Shown here piece after piece: positions 47,010 through 56,738 of a DNA stretch of 64,000 nt (the first letter of the stretch is position 1; every line of letters starts with the position of its first letter). This stretch comes from Acetobacter okinawensis JCM 25146 (lineage in GTDB: Bacteria > Pseudomonadota > Alphaproteobacteria > Acetobacterales > Acetobacteraceae). Below the pieces are notes generated by a model. The model worked only from the letters and a program-made list of their open reading frames with translations, did not search any database and was not told the origin of the DNA. The stretch lies in contig NZ_BAJU01000004.1 of assembly GCF_000613865.1 (NCBI RefSeq), positions 1-64,000 on the forward strand, read 5' to 3'. The translations under genes were made by a program, and so were the position numbers.

Positions 47010-47291
47010 ATGTGTCTTGGCATTCCCGGCCGGATCACGGCAATTGTGGATGAACAGGCCATGCTGGCCGAGGTGGATGTGTCGGGTGTGCGCAGGCAGG
47101 TGGATGTGCTGTGTGTTGCGCAGCAGGGTAAGCCACTTGCGGAGCTGGTGGGAGCATGGGTGCTTGTCCATGTAGGCTTTGCCATGAGCCGGATAAACGA
47201 AGCAGAAGCGCAGGAGACCCTGAGGCTGCTTGCCAGTATGAACGAACTGGCAGGGGAACTGGACGCCATGCGCAACAGCGCGGGGGCCTGA
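47010..47291 (+). CDS. hypC: Hydrogenase maturation chaperone HypC
   Basis: 93 residues, starting MCLGIPGRITAIVDEQ with the essential Cys2. The GAWVLVHVGFAMSRINEAEA block is typical. It carries the Fe(CN)2CO unit between HypD and the large subunit. It starts 1 bp after the hupR stop and precedes hypD by 3 bp. I start at MCLGIP, not at upstream in-frame ATGs inside hupR. Confidence 0.93.
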   Translation: MCLGIPGRITAIVDEQAMLAEVDVSGVRRQVDVLCVAQQGKPLAELVGAWVLVHVGFAMSRINEAEAQETLRLLASMNELAGELDAMRNSAGA

Positions 47292-47294
47292 GCC

Positions 47295-48416
47295 ATGCAA
47301 TTTGTCAAGGAGTTCCGCAACCCGCATCTGGCAGAAGCACTTCTGGCGCAGATCAACCATGTGGCCCAGCGCATTGGCTGCACCCGTAAACGTCCAGTGA
47401 CGGTTATGGAGGTGTGTGGTGGGCACACCCATACGATCTTTCGTTATGGTCTGGACCGGAAGCTGCCTGATAATATCGAGTTTGCACATGGTCCGGGCTG
47501 CCCGGTCTGCGTCCTGCCCAAAGGACGCATAGAAGATGCCATAGCCATAGCGCACAGGCCTGATGTGATTCTGGCTACATTTGGGGACGCAATGCGTGTC
47601 CCCGGTGGCAGTGGCAGCCTTTTACAAGCCCGCGCCGCGGGAGCCGATGTGCGCATGGTATATTCCCCGCTTGATGCGCTGGCCCTTGCACGCGCCAACC
47701 CGGAGCGGCAGGTTGTATTTTTTGCTTTGGGGTTTGAGACAACCACCCCCTCAACCGCTCTTACAATTTTACGGGCACATGCCGAAAATATCAGTAATTT
47801 TTCTATCCTGTGCCAGCATATTACCATTATCCCCACGCTGCATGCATTGCTGGAGCAACCAGACTTTAATGTTGATGGGTTTATTGGTCCTGGTCACGTT
47901 TCCATGGTGATCGGCACACAGCCATATGCCTTTATAGCGCAGGACTTCAAACGCCCACTGGTTGTCGCTGGTTTTGAACCGCTGGATATCCTGCAGTCTC
48001 TGCTTATGGTAATGAAGCAGATCGAGGCAGGAGACGCGCGAATAGAAAATCAGTACGCACGTGTCGTGGCATCACAGGGCAATCTGGCTGCGATGGCGGC
48101 GATTGAGCGAGTTTATGAGGTTCGGCAAGCATGCGAATGGCGTGGCCTTGGCCAGATTGCCGGGTCCGGTCTGCAATTACGAGCTGAGTGGAGCCACTTT
48201 GACGCAGAAAAACGTTTTGCCATGCAACCACATCATCTGGCGGATCAGGAACAGTGCCGCTGCGGAGACGTGCTGACAGGGCGCATCAAACCACCGCAAT
48301 GTCAGGCTTTTGGCCGGGCCTGCTCCCCAGATCACCCGTCAGGTGCGCTTATGGTCTCCTCCGAAGGGGCCTGCGCTGCTTATTATGAATATCATGGTGT
48401 GGGGGAGGCTGCATAA
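47295..48416 (+). CDS. hypD: Hydrogenase maturation iron-sulfur protein HypD
   Basis: 373 residues. Signature blocks are MEVCGGHTHTIFRYGL, HGPGCPVCVLPKGRI, FALGFETTTPSTALT and, near the C-terminus, the 4Fe-4S ligands in QCRCGDVLTGRIKPPQC. It assembles the Fe(CN)2CO moiety with HypC using cyanide from HypE. The stop overlaps the hypE start (TAATG). Confidence 0.95.
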   Translation: MQFVKEFRNPHLAEALLAQINHVAQRIGCTRKRPVTVMEVCGGHTHTIFRYGLDRKLPDNIEFAHGPGCPVCVLPKGRIEDAIAIAHRPDVILATFGDAMRVPGGSGSLLQARAAGADVRMVYSPLDALALARANPERQVVFFALGFETTTPSTALTILRAHAENISNFSILCQHITIIPTLHALLEQPDFNVDGFIGPGHVSMVIGTQPYAFIAQDFKRPLVVAGFEPLDILQSLLMVMKQIEAGDARIENQYARVVASQGNLAAMAAIERVYEVRQACEWRGLGQIAGSGLQLRAEWSHFDAEKRFAMQPHHLADQEQCRCGDVLTGRIKPPQCQAFGRACSPDHPSGALMVSSEGACAAYYEYHGVGEAA

Positions 48417-49471
48417 TGTCCGGCACTTTAACTGGAATTGGTGCTGATGGTCGCATTACCCTTGCTCATGGTGGTGGCGGCAGCGCCATGCGCTCTCTGA
48501 TAGATGAGGTGTTTCTCGCAGCTTTTGCACAAGACCCTGCCGCTGCTCAGGAGGATCAGGCTCGTCTGGACCTGAACGCTCTGGCACAGCAGGGGGATCG
48601 ACTGGCTTTTACAACAGATGCTTTTGTGGTGGAGCCGCTGGAATTCCCCGGTGGCAATATTGGAACACTTGCCGTGTGCGGTACAGTTAATGATCTGGCT
48701 GTAGGCGGGGCAACGCCTGTGGCCCTGTCTGCTGCATTTGTACTGGCAGAAGGGCTGGAGCTTGCCGTGCTCCGTCGGGTTGTGCAGGCTATGGCCCAGA
48801 GTGCTGCGCGGGCAGGTGTACGCATTGTTACCGGAGATACCAAGGTTGTACCACGCCACGCCTGTGATGGGCTGTTTGTAACGACAAGTGGCATTGGCGT
48901 TATTCGGCCCGAACACTCCATAAGCATTGCTGCCGGGCAGCCGGGCGATGTCGTTATGGTTAATGGCACACTAGGTGACCATGGAGCTGCCATATTGTGT
49001 GCGCGCGGAGATCTGGCACTTCAGGCACAGCTGCACAGTGACTGTGCGCCTCTTAATACTCTGGTCGACGCTCTGTTAGATGCAGTGCCCGATGTACATT
49101 GTATGCGCGACGCCACGCGTGGCGGTGTCGCCGGGGTGCTGAGCGAACTGGCTGAAGACAGTGGGGTGCTGGTGACTATTAAGGAGGCCTCTTTGCCAGT
49201 CCACCCCGAAGTGGAGGGTGTGTGTGAAATTCTGGGTCTGGACCCGCTGTTTTTAGCCAATGAAGGCAAGCTGGTTGTGGTTGTTCCACCATGCCATGCG
49301 GAGCATGCACTTGCTGCCATGCGAGGCCATCCATTAGGCTGTAATGCTGCAATAATTGGCACGTTACAGGCCAGTCCAAACAGGCGGGGCGCTGTCCACC
49401 TTGTAAATGAGTTCGGTGGAACGCGCGTTTTGACCATGCCATCTGGCGAGCAACTGCCAAGGATTTGCTAG
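48416..49471 (+). CDS. hypE: Hydrogenase maturation protein HypE
   Basis: 351 residues of the PurM/AIR-synthase fold. ITLAHGGGGSAMRSLIDEVF starts the ATP-binding half. The C-terminus ends in LPRIC, whose terminal Cys receives the carbamoyl group from HypF and is dehydrated to thiocyanate. It overlaps hypD by one base and precedes the nickel transporter by 1 bp. Confidence 0.95.
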   Translation: MSGTLTGIGADGRITLAHGGGGSAMRSLIDEVFLAAFAQDPAAAQEDQARLDLNALAQQGDRLAFTTDAFVVEPLEFPGGNIGTLAVCGTVNDLAVGGATPVALSAAFVLAEGLELAVLRRVVQAMAQSAARAGVRIVTGDTKVVPRHACDGLFVTTSGIGVIRPEHSISIAAGQPGDVVMVNGTLGDHGAAILCARGDLALQAQLHSDCAPLNTLVDALLDAVPDVHCMRDATRGGVAGVLSELAEDSGVLVTIKEASLPVHPEVEGVCEILGLDPLFLANEGKLVVVVPPCHAEHALAAMRGHPLGCNAAIIGTLQASPNRRGAVHLVNEFGGTRVLTMPSGEQLPRIC

Positions 49472-49472
49472 C

Positions 49473-50519
49473 ATGCCGCAAGACCCATCTGCTCCGGCTG
49501 GGAGCCTCTTCAGCATGACCGCACGTTGCATGCAGGGCTACAGGCTTCTGGTAGCTTTATTGTTTTTAAATGTTCTTGCATGGACACTGGCATGGTTCTG
49601 TTTTGGAGGTAATGGCACACTTTTGGCCTCTGCATTGCTGGCATGGATGTTTGGTTTGCGTCATGCCATGGATGCGGACCATATTGTTGCCATTGACCTT
49701 GTCACCCGTAAGCTCATGGTCTCTGGCCGTTCACCACTGGGGGTAGGGTTCTTCTTTTCTCTTGGGCATTCTTCCGTCGTGTGCCTCGCGGTATTCTTTC
49801 TGGCTGTTTTGCCGACACATGACTGGCTTGAGCGCTGGCATCTGGTGGGTGGGAGTGTTGGTTCGGCTGTATCCATAGCTTTTTTGTTTCTTATGGCGGC
49901 GTACAATGTATACGCGGCGTGGCGTCAATGGCATGCGCTCATGTATAAAACAGCTATCCCCGATACACTCTCTGGCGGTGTTATGGCGCGCCTGTTTGTC
50001 CCGGTTTTTCGGCTTATAGGGCGGTCATGGCAGATGTATCCCCTTGGTTTTCTGTTCGGTCTGGGGTTTGATACTGCAACCGAGGTTGGCTTGCTTGGCT
50101 TGGCAGCAGCCCAGAGTGCGCAGGGGCTTGGGGTGTTGGGAATCCTTATGTTCCCGTTGCTCTTTACCGCTGGTATGTCCGCCATAGATACGCTTGATGC
50201 CGTGTTGATGATGCGTGCCTATGGCTGGAGTGCACAAACGCAAACCCGCCGTCAGATTTATAATCTGGCTATTACCGGAGTGTCTGCTCTTGCCGCCATC
50301 GGGGTGGGAGTGACGGAGTATGTGGCTGGTTGGGGGGAAGACGGTGTAACCGGTTCGGCAGTTATGCAGATCGCGTCCCGACTGACCGAGCATTTCCCAC
50401 TCTTGGGAAGTGTGATTCTAGTGGTATTTATGGCGCTGTGGGCTGGTGCTTTTATGTGGGATAAAACGGTGGCCCGACGGGAGACGGGCATGGAACCCAT
50501 GCCACATACCCGGGGTTGA
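49473..50519 (+). CDS. hupN: NiCoT-family nickel transporter (HupN/HoxN-like)
   Basis: 348 residues, about eight helices. The signature of nickel/cobalt permeases is present: RHAMDADHIVAIDLVTRKLM in helix 2, FFFSLGHSSVV, and LGFLFGLGFDTATEVGLLGL. High-affinity nickel uptake supplies the hydrogenase, in keeping with its place between hypE and rpoN. Cobalt transport cannot be excluded from sequence. It follows hypE directly and precedes rpoN by 9 bp. Confidence 0.9.
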   Translation: MPQDPSAPAGSLFSMTARCMQGYRLLVALLFLNVLAWTLAWFCFGGNGTLLASALLAWMFGLRHAMDADHIVAIDLVTRKLMVSGRSPLGVGFFFSLGHSSVVCLAVFFLAVLPTHDWLERWHLVGGSVGSAVSIAFLFLMAAYNVYAAWRQWHALMYKTAIPDTLSGGVMARLFVPVFRLIGRSWQMYPLGFLFGLGFDTATEVGLLGLAAAQSAQGLGVLGILMFPLLFTAGMSAIDTLDAVLMMRAYGWSAQTQTRRQIYNLAITGVSALAAIGVGVTEYVAGWGEDGVTGSAVMQIASRLTEHFPLLGSVILVVFMALWAGAFMWDKTVARRETGMEPMPHTRG

Positions 50520-50528
50520 ACCAGCGCC

Positions 50529-51854
50529 ATGCGCGCAGGTCTGGAGCAGAAGGTCCGCCATAAACAGGGCGTTGCCGTAACACCCAGAATGCGCGAGGCG
50601 CTCCGGTTACTACGTCTGCCTCAACCCGATCTGGAAGCGTATATAGCCCAGCAGGTTGAGCAGAACCCATTTCTGGAATTGCCGGATTGGGAGTTTGATC
50701 ACGCGATAGATCGTACTGACCCATCTGGTGCTTACTCCACTCAGGATGTAGCCGAACGACTGGTGGCATGTGATGCCTCTGTTGAGGAGCAGATACTCCG
50801 TCAGATTGCACTTTCCGTTCGACCTGCATGGCTCTGTCGTCTGGCGGCGCTGCTGTTGGAAGAGGTGGATGAACACGGCCGATTATCTCCCGCCACGCTG
50901 GATGCCTTTTGTCAGAGTCGGGGGGTTGCTCATGCCTGTGCGGAGGAGGCACGGCAGTACCTGCTCAGTCTGGACCCTGTTGGAGTTGGTGCTTTTTCCG
51001 TTGCTGAATGTTTTGCCGTGCAGCTTGATGATGAAGGGCTACTGAACGAAGCATTTAGTCGATTGCTGGGTCATTTAAACCATCTGGTAAAAAAAAATCT
51101 GAGCGGATTAGCCGCTTTATGTGGTGTGAATGCGCAAGAGTTGGAGCAGATGCTCCAGACGCTGCAACGGCTGGAACCATATCCGTACTGTCAGCAGGTT
51201 GTAGAGCCAGCACTCCTACGCCGGGCTGAACTACGTGTTGAGCGTGATGATAAAGGGGAGTGGCATGTTTTTGCCAATACCGCTTCAGAGCAAGGTCTGA
51301 TGCTGAATACGAACCTGCAAAGCCAGCTTTCTCCACACATGAGCGCGCGTGAGCGTGGTCAGGTCAGAGAATGGATGACTGAAGCATATTGGCTTTTGAA
51401 TGTCGTGACCAGAAGGCGTGAAAGCCTTGTTCTGTTAGGTCAGAAAATCCTTTTACAGCAGAGAGATTTTTTAAATCTAGGCATAGAGGCTTTAAAGCCC
51501 CTAACCATGCTCCAGATTGCTCAGGACATGCAGGTTCATGAAAGTACAGTCAGCCGACTTGTTGCTGACAAATATATCTCCACACCAGATGGCGTGTTAC
51601 CGTTACGTTTCTTTTTTACCGCTGGTGTTGGTCAACACAAGCAGGCTCCCCTGCGCGCAGCAGTAGCAGCCAGAGCCTGCCTACGCAGAATTGTGCGGGA
51701 GGAAAAACCGGAGAACCCTCTTTCAGACAGCGCTTTGGTAGAGGCTCTGGCGCAGCGAGGGTTTACACTGTCACGGCGCACCGTTGTTAAATATCGCCAA
51801 ATTATGGGAATAAGATCATCATTTTCTAGAAAATTACAAAATTTACCAATGTGA
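50529..51854 (+). CDS. rpoN: RNA polymerase sigma-54 factor
   Basis: 441 residues, slightly shorter than the 470-500 usual for sigma-54. Region I is Gln/Leu-rich (MREALRLLRLPQPDLEAYIA, QQVEQNPFLELPD), the core-binding part follows, the helix-turn-helix is IAQDMQVHESTVSRLVADKY, and the RpoN box is LSRRTVVKYRQIMGI. It recognises -24/-12 promoters. It closes the hydrogenase maturation operon, only 9 bp after hupN, rather than lying in the usual rpoN-hpf-ptsN context. With the two -24/-12 elements upstream of hupS and hupD this suggests a sigma-54 devoted to hydrogen metabolism (inference). Confidence 0.93.
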   Translation: MRAGLEQKVRHKQGVAVTPRMREALRLLRLPQPDLEAYIAQQVEQNPFLELPDWEFDHAIDRTDPSGAYSTQDVAERLVACDASVEEQILRQIALSVRPAWLCRLAALLLEEVDEHGRLSPATLDAFCQSRGVAHACAEEARQYLLSLDPVGVGAFSVAECFAVQLDDEGLLNEAFSRLLGHLNHLVKKNLSGLAALCGVNAQELEQMLQTLQRLEPYPYCQQVVEPALLRRAELRVERDDKGEWHVFANTASEQGLMLNTNLQSQLSPHMSARERGQVREWMTEAYWLLNVVTRRRESLVLLGQKILLQQRDFLNLGIEALKPLTMLQIAQDMQVHESTVSRLVADKYISTPDGVLPLRFFFTAGVGQHKQAPLRAAVAARACLRRIVREEKPENPLSDSALVEALAQRGFTLSRRTVVKYRQIMGIRSSFSRKLQNLPM

Positions 51855-51889
51855 AATCAAAATAAATTAGGATTTTAATCCCATAATTA

Positions 51890-52105
51890 TTAATCCACTC
51901 GGGTTAATGCCGAACCTTTATGGAATGCAATATGAGTGCTCTTCAGGCTTACAATCTCATATTGTGGGTTTGTTGGTGTCGCATGGTGTTGGTATCCATT
52001 GACCATAAAAGGCGCAGTATGTACGCCGCAAATACGGCCACTAACGTAACCCGCCTCGGAATTCCAAGATACAATATCGCCAATTTTAAAGGTGTCTGAT
52101 GGCAT
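51890..52105 (-). CDS. DUF2945 / HVA1-type TUDOR domain protein
   Basis: 71 residues covering the whole domain: FKIGDIVSWNSEAGYVSGRI, then HATPTNPQYEIVS and HIAFHKGSALTRV. Small DUF2945 proteins are common in Alphaproteobacteria and fungi; their role is unknown, with binding of a partner protein or nucleic acid suggested by the fold. It is convergent with rpoN across a 35 bp gap that contains a short GGATTTTAATCC hairpin. It is transcribed alone, with AGGAGG about 5 bp before its ATG. Confidence 0.8.
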   Translation of the reverse strand: MPSDTFKIGDIVSWNSEAGYVSGRICGVHTAPFMVNGYQHHATPTNPQYEIVSLKSTHIAFHKGSALTRVD

Positions 52106-52353
52106 GATGCCCTCCTGTTGTTGAAACTTTGAAGATCAATGGAATTTGGCAAACTGTGCCCAATTATTTATGCATGCGTATTTTTTTTACATCTGATGTC
52201 TGCGGAAATTTTTATAATATCAGGATATTTACTTAAGAAAGTTGTGCAAACTGAAACCGCCCCCTCATGGCAGCAAGGGAATTATATCACGAAGACAAAT
52301 TAAGGTTGCACTAAAATTGTAAAAAATACGCTCAGAAATATTTCCGGAATCTC

Positions 52354-52369
52354 ATTGTATGCTTACAAT
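52354..52369. promoter_or_regulatory. Operator-like inverted repeat before the MocR gene
   Basis: ATTGTATGCTTACAAT is a near-palindrome about 35 bp before the preferred mocR start. Its reverse complement (ATTGTAAGCATACAAT) matches TTTTTAAGCATACAAT upstream of the Nit1C operon at 54034-54049, sharing the TAAGCATACAAT core. Autoregulation is likely. Confidence 0.6.
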
Positions 52370-52403
52370 AGATCAGATGGCTAAAAATGTATGGAGATAT
52401 TCT

Positions 52404-53806
52404 GTGTCGCAATATGCTTACCTTCCGCAATGGAAAGATGAGATCAGTCGTAGCCCAAGCGCCGTTTACCTGACAATTGTGGATGCTCTGGCTCTTTCCA
52501 TCCGCAAAGGTGATCTGAGGGAAGGGGACAGGTTGCCCCCTCAGCGCATAATTGCAGAATATCTTGGGGCCAATCTGACGACCGTAACCCGGGCCTTTAC
52601 CGAGGCGCGCCGACGCGGTCTGATTGATGCCACAGTCGGACGGGGCACTTTTGTGCGGGTTGGCGCGGGCGAGAGTCATTGGCGGCATACAGGACCAGCC
52701 GTGGTCGACCTGACCATGAACCTGCCACCCATTCCACAAGATCCACCATTACAACGGATGATCCAGACTGACATCACAGCCATCCTAAAGCAGCAGGATC
52801 TGAATACTCTCATGTCTTACCGCGTCACAGGCGGAACACTGGAGGAGCGTCAGCTTGGCGCAAAATGGATTGCCCCTGTTATCGGTCACCGGCGCACGGA
52901 CGAAATTCTTGTATCCCCCGGTGCGCAAAGTGCCTTGGCGGCAATTGTCAGCACACATACACAACCTGGCGATGTTATTGTGACAGATCGCATTGCCTAC
53001 CAGGTATCCGTACCATAGCAGCACAGTTTGATCTTATTCTGGTCGGTGTTGACAGCGACAAAGATGGCATGATGCCCGGCCAGCTCGACCAGATCTGTGC
53101 GGAACATCATCCCCGATTGCTTTATTGCATCCCAACAATCCACAACCCCACAACAGCAACCATGCCCTTACAAAGACGCATGGATATCCTTAAGGTCGCC
53201 CAGCACCATCACCTCCATATTATCGAAGACGACCCTTACAGCCTGCTGATGGACAGCCCACTTCCAGCACTTGCAGCCCTAGATCACGGCCGTGTCAGTT
53301 ACGTGGCGACACTCGCTAAAACCCTGAGTCCGGGCTTGCGTACGGCATATATCGCACTCCCCAGTGCCGACATGACCCGGCGCGTTACGGCGGCTATCCG
53401 TGCCATAGCCTTAACCAATGCTGGTCTGCTGAGCGCGCTGACCGCACGGTGGATGCAAACAGAGCAGGCCCATACCGTCCTGCATGCTATCCGTAAAGAA
53501 CTGCGTCTGCGCCAAGCTATTGCCCGCAAAGTTCTGGGGGAGGAGCACTGCATGAACCCCGATGGCCCCCATGTCTGGCTGAAACTGCCCGACTGGTGGG
53601 GTAGCGCTGACTTTGTCGCTTATGCACGCAGGCGTGGCCTGGCCTTGGTCCCCAGCACGGTCTTTACCATTAGTGGTGAACCTCCCCAGCGTGCACGGAT
53701 CGCATTAGGCAGCGCGCCAGATACCTCAAGCCTTGAGGAATCCCTCCATGGGGTCCTGTCGGTGCTGCAGCACAAACGCTCTCCAGGCTTTGCCGATATT
53801 GTGTGA
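52404..53806 (+). pseudogene. MocR-type GntR/aminotransferase regulator, one frameshift
   Basis: A GntR winged helix (RKGDLREGDRLPPQRIIAEY, NLTTVTRAFTEARRRGLIDA, TVGRGTFV) is fused to a fold-type I aminotransferase domain with LVSPGAQSALAAIVSTH and the PLP lysine in ATLAKTLSPGLRTAY. The frame breaks near 52999-53002. Adding one C to a CC run joins TDRIAY to PGIRTIAAQFDL, as expected for the family, giving about 467 residues. I prefer the GTG at 52404 (GGAGA 6 bp before) because an ATG at 52359 lies inside the operator-like repeat. MocR proteins sense PLP adducts of amino compounds. It precedes the Nit1C cluster on the same strand and shares a motif with its promoter, so it is its likely regulator. 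Confidence 0.85.
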
Positions 53807-53817
53807 CCTGACTGCAT

Positions 53818-53850
53818 GCCCGGAATCTCTGATCGCACCAGATTCCGGGC
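53818..53850 (+). terminator. Hairpin terminator after the MocR gene
   Basis: GCCCGGAATCT and AGATTCCGGGC form a perfect 11 bp stem around an 11-base loop, 12 bp after the mocR stop. There is no T-run, so termination may need Rho. It separates mocR from the Nit1C transcript. Confidence 0.65.
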
Positions 53851-53947
53851 CACGGCCTGCAGGAGCATGGAAAACAAAAAAACATTCATTCACAAATGCG
53901 TGATTTATAAATATAAGAAAAACAGGGGGTTATAGAAAATTCCCTCA

Positions 53948-54050
53948 TTTGTATGCAGTCGTTACATTTTTTGTATGGACCTGTCTTTATCAAAACCTGA
54001 CATGCGCCTTAGTTTGTTTTGATTGTACCCAATTTTTTAAGCATACAATA
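53948..54050 (+). promoter_or_regulatory. Nit1C control region with TTGTATG/CATACAA sites
   Basis: TTTGTATG occurs at 53948-53955 and TTGTATG at 53971-53977, 22 bp apart (two helical turns), and the inverted form AAGCATACAAT at 54039-54049. The same unit forms the palindrome before mocR. Direct repeats on one DNA face are typical of MocR targets. The region is AT-rich, and no sigma-54 element is visible. Confidence 0.55.
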
Positions 54051-54144
54051 TTTTACCTCTCTCTGATTCTCGTGCCACGTTTTCCCACGCAACGCGGTCA
54101 GCCCCGGCCTTTTGCCACGGACCGCAGCATATGGGAGAAATATC

Positions 54145-54626
54145 ATGCCGAACGTCGAACATGCTCCGCATAAAGATGGCGATTGCTTTGTTAATTATGA
54201 AAACAAGGTTTTCGAAGACGTAAAAGCCAACCCCGGCGAAAAAGCCTTATCACCTTTCATACCGTTGCAAATGAAGGCTCGGTCGGGTTTGTCAATCTTC
54301 TGCAGGCCACACGCCTGATCCGCAAAGGTTTTGAAACATCGGTGCTGCTGTATGGGCCGGGTGTAACCCTTGGCGTGCAGCGCGGCTTCCCCCGTCTGGG
54401 CGATGAGGCTTTTCCGGGGCACATGAACTGCAACAAGCAGATTGCAAAAATCCTTGAAGAGGGCGGAAAAGTTTATGCATGCCGCTTTGCGCTTCAGGCC
54501 CTTTACGGTTACGGCGAGCAGAACCTGATCCCCGGCATTACCCCCATCAACCCGCAGGACGTGCTCGATATTATCCTGCTTGCCCGTCGTGACAACGCCT
54601 TCATTCTGAACACCTGGACTCTCTGA
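54145..54626 (+). pseudogene. MSMEG_0572/Sll0783-family nitrogen starvation protein, one frameshift
   Basis: The first gene of Nit1C clusters. It starts [20 protein letters not shown] after GGGAG. The frame breaks near 54247-54250. Adding one base to the TT run joins NPGEKA to [20 protein letters not shown] and continues to [20 protein letters not shown] and the end NTWTL, giving about 160 residues, the family size. The fold is DsrE-like, with a conserved Cys in HMNCNKQI. Members are induced by nitrogen starvation in cyanobacteria and mycobacteria; the reaction is unknown. The lesion is consistent with a homopolymer error. Confidence 0.85.
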
Positions 54627-54651
54627 TAGGCCAAAGGGAGGACCGCAAGCC

Positions 54652-55632
54652 ATGTCCCGTATTGTTCGCGCTGCTGCCATCCAGATCACTCCCGTCCTTG
54701 GTGACGATGGTCTGGGTACAGCCCGGAAAGTCTGTCAGGCCATCCGCGATGCTGCCGAAAAAGGTGTAAAGCTCGCGGTCTTTCCTGAAACCTTTGTGCC
54801 GTATTACCCTTATTTTTCGTTCATTCAGCCCGCTTTCCGTTTTGGGGGCGAACATCTGGAACTTTACGAACGCGCTGTTGTCATTCCCGGTCCGGTAACA
54901 GACATGGTGGCCGAAGCTGCCCGCGATACCGGAATGGTTGTGGTGCTAGGCGTAAACGAGCGCGATTTTGGTACACTCTACAACACGCAGATCATTTTTG
55001 ATGCAACGGGCCAGATCCTGCTCAAACGCCGCAAAATTACACCGACTTACCATGAGCGCATGGTCTGGGGGCAGGGGGATGGTTCAGGCCTGAAAGTTGT
55101 TGAAAGTGCGGTGGGGCGTATCGGGGCTCTGGCGTGCTGGGAGCATTACAATCCTCTGGCTCGCTATGCGCTGATGACCCAACATGAGGAAATTCATTGC
55201 GCTCAGTTCCCCGGCTCATTGGTTGGTCAGATTTTTGCTGATCAGATGGAAGTGACCATTCGGCACCATGCGCTTGAATCAGGCTGTTTTGTCGTCAATG
55301 CCACCGGATGGCTTACGGATGAGCAAATTGCCGAGATAGCAGGCAACCCTGCGCTCGAAGGGCCACTACGTGGTGGCTGCTTTACCGCCATTGTCTCGCC
55401 CGAAGGCAAACTACTGGGAACACCCCTGACCCAGGGCGAAGGCATGGTGATTGCCGACCTCGACTTTGCTCTCATTACAAAACGTAAACGGATGATGGAT
55501 AGTGTGGGCCATTATGCCCGCCCCGAACTGCTCAGCCTGCTACAGGACCGGCGGCCAGCCCATACCGTTCATTACACTGATGAAAGTGCTTCATTCCCGA
55601 CGTCGGCAGATACAGAGGTGGTGGCACCATGA
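54652..55632 (+). CDS. Nitrilase of the Nit1C cluster
   Basis: 326 residues of the nitrilase branch of carbon-nitrogen hydrolases. The catalytic triad is E46 ([13 protein letters not shown]), K128 ([14 protein letters not shown]) and C162 ([15 protein letters not shown]), with the conserved WGQGDGSGL region between. It hydrolyses a nitrile to acid and ammonia. In Nit1C clusters it is linked to nitrogen starvation and to growth on cyanide; the natural nitrile is not known. It starts 25 bp after the MSMEG_0572-like gene behind GGGAGG, and overlaps the radical SAM gene by 4 bp (ATGA). Confidence 0.93.
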   Translation: MSRIVRAAAIQITPVLGDDGLGTARKVCQAIRDAAEKGVKLAVFPETFVPYYPYFSFIQPAFRFGGEHLELYERAVVIPGPVTDMVAEAARDTGMVVVLGVNERDFGTLYNTQIIFDATGQILLKRRKITPTYHERMVWGQGDGSGLKVVESAVGRIGALACWEHYNPLARYALMTQHEEIHCAQFPGSLVGQIFADQMEVTIRHHALESGCFVVNATGWLTDEQIAEIAGNPALEGPLRGGCFTAIVSPEGKLLGTPLTQGEGMVIADLDFALITKRKRMMDSVGHYARPELLSLLQDRRPAHTVHYTDESASFPTSADTEVVAP

Positions 55633-56738
55633 GCGTTCCAACATTGGGTACGATTTCTGGTCGCAAGCTTGTTACGGATCTGCAGTCCTTGGGCCTGCAG
55701 ATTGGCGAGCAGGCAGGTGGCATGACCCGCAAAGGCGGAGCGGGTCCTTCCGATCACAAAACAATTACCATTGCGGGACAGACGATCATGGTCCCGGTCT
55801 ATACGTCTGGGGCCCGGCGTTCCCCGTTTCAGGCCAGTCAGCCAGACCAGAATGGTGCCAGCACGCTGGTGCGCGATGGACAACCGCTCGGCACGATCCA
55901 TTTTCCGGCAGCTCCGCGTTTTTATGGGCTCACCACGGCAGACGGGATTCCTTACTGGAAAATCGCCTTGCTGCATGGGCGCGACACACTGGCAACCACG
56001 GTGCACCAGACCTGCATCCGCTATGCTGACCGGCGAACATCCTGCCAGTTCTGTGCAATTGGTCAGTCGTTGGAAGCGGGGAGGACCATCGCCTATAAAA
56101 CACCAGCACAACTGGCAGAAGTGGCAAAAGCCGCCGTGAAATTGGACGGTGTGCGTGACATGGTGCTGACAACCGGCACTCCCAACATGGTTGACCGAGG
56201 CGCTGCCGTGCTGGCGGACTCAGCACGTGCTATCCGGGCTGCGGTTGACCTGCCGCTTCAGGTCCAGTGCGAGCCGCCACGTGATCATACTTGGTTCCAG
56301 AGACTGCGCGATGCAGGCGCCGACAGTCTGGGCATGCATCTTGAGGCCGCAACACAGGCTGTGCGGGAGCGGATTATGCCCGGCAAGGCTACGGTTAGCG
56401 TGACCCGTTACATGGATGCTTTTGCGCAGGCCGTACCTGTTTTTGGGCGCGGGCAGGTCAATACCTACATTCTTGCCGGTCTTGGCGACAGTGCCATGGA
56501 TATTCTGGCTCTGGCTGAACGGCTGATTACCCTGGGGGTATATCCTTTTGTGGTGCCATTTGTGCCCATTTCCGGCACCCCACTGGAAAACCATGCTCCG
56601 CCATCTGCCGAGTTCATGAAGTCCGTTCTGGCCCCACTAGGCCGGATGCTGCGTGAAGCAGGCATGAAATCGACAGACATCCGTGCGGGATGTGGCCGGT
56701 GTGGTGCCTGTTCCTCGCTGTCGGCTTACGAACAATGA
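55629..56738 (+). CDS. Radical SAM protein, MSMEG_0568 family
   Basis: 369 residues. The cluster motif is C129-X9-C139-X2-C142 ([19 protein letters not shown]), a spacing characteristic of this Nit1C family rather than the common CX3CX2C. The SAM-binding strand regions [13 protein letters not shown] and LQVQCEPP follow. Near the C-terminus [10 protein letters not shown] may bind a second cluster. It presumably makes or modifies the nitrile processed by the nitrilase (inference). It is overlapped by 4 bp on both sides. Confidence 0.9.
   Translation: MSVPTLGTISGRKLVTDLQSLGLQIGEQAGGMTRKGGAGPSDHKTITIAGQTIMVPVYTSGARRSPFQASQPDQNGASTLVRDGQPLGTIHFPAAPRFYGLTTADGIPYWKIALLHGRDTLATTVHQTCIRYADRRTSCQFCAIGQSLEAGRTIAYKTPAQLAEVAKAAVKLDGVRDMVLTTGTPNMVDRGAAVLADSARAIRAAVDLPLQVQCEPPRDHTWFQRLRDAGADSLGMHLEAATQAVRERIMPGKATVSVTRYMDAFAQAVPVFGRGQVNTYILAGLGDSAMDILALAERLITLGVYPFVVPFVPISGTPLENHAPPSAEFMKSVLAPLGRMLREAGMKSTDIRAGCGRCGACSSLSAYEQ

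Noticed and set aside
53940-54140. A sigma-54 promoter for the Nit1C cluster
   Set aside because: No sequence fits TGGCAC-N5-TTGC; the nearest GTGCCACG has no matching -12 element.
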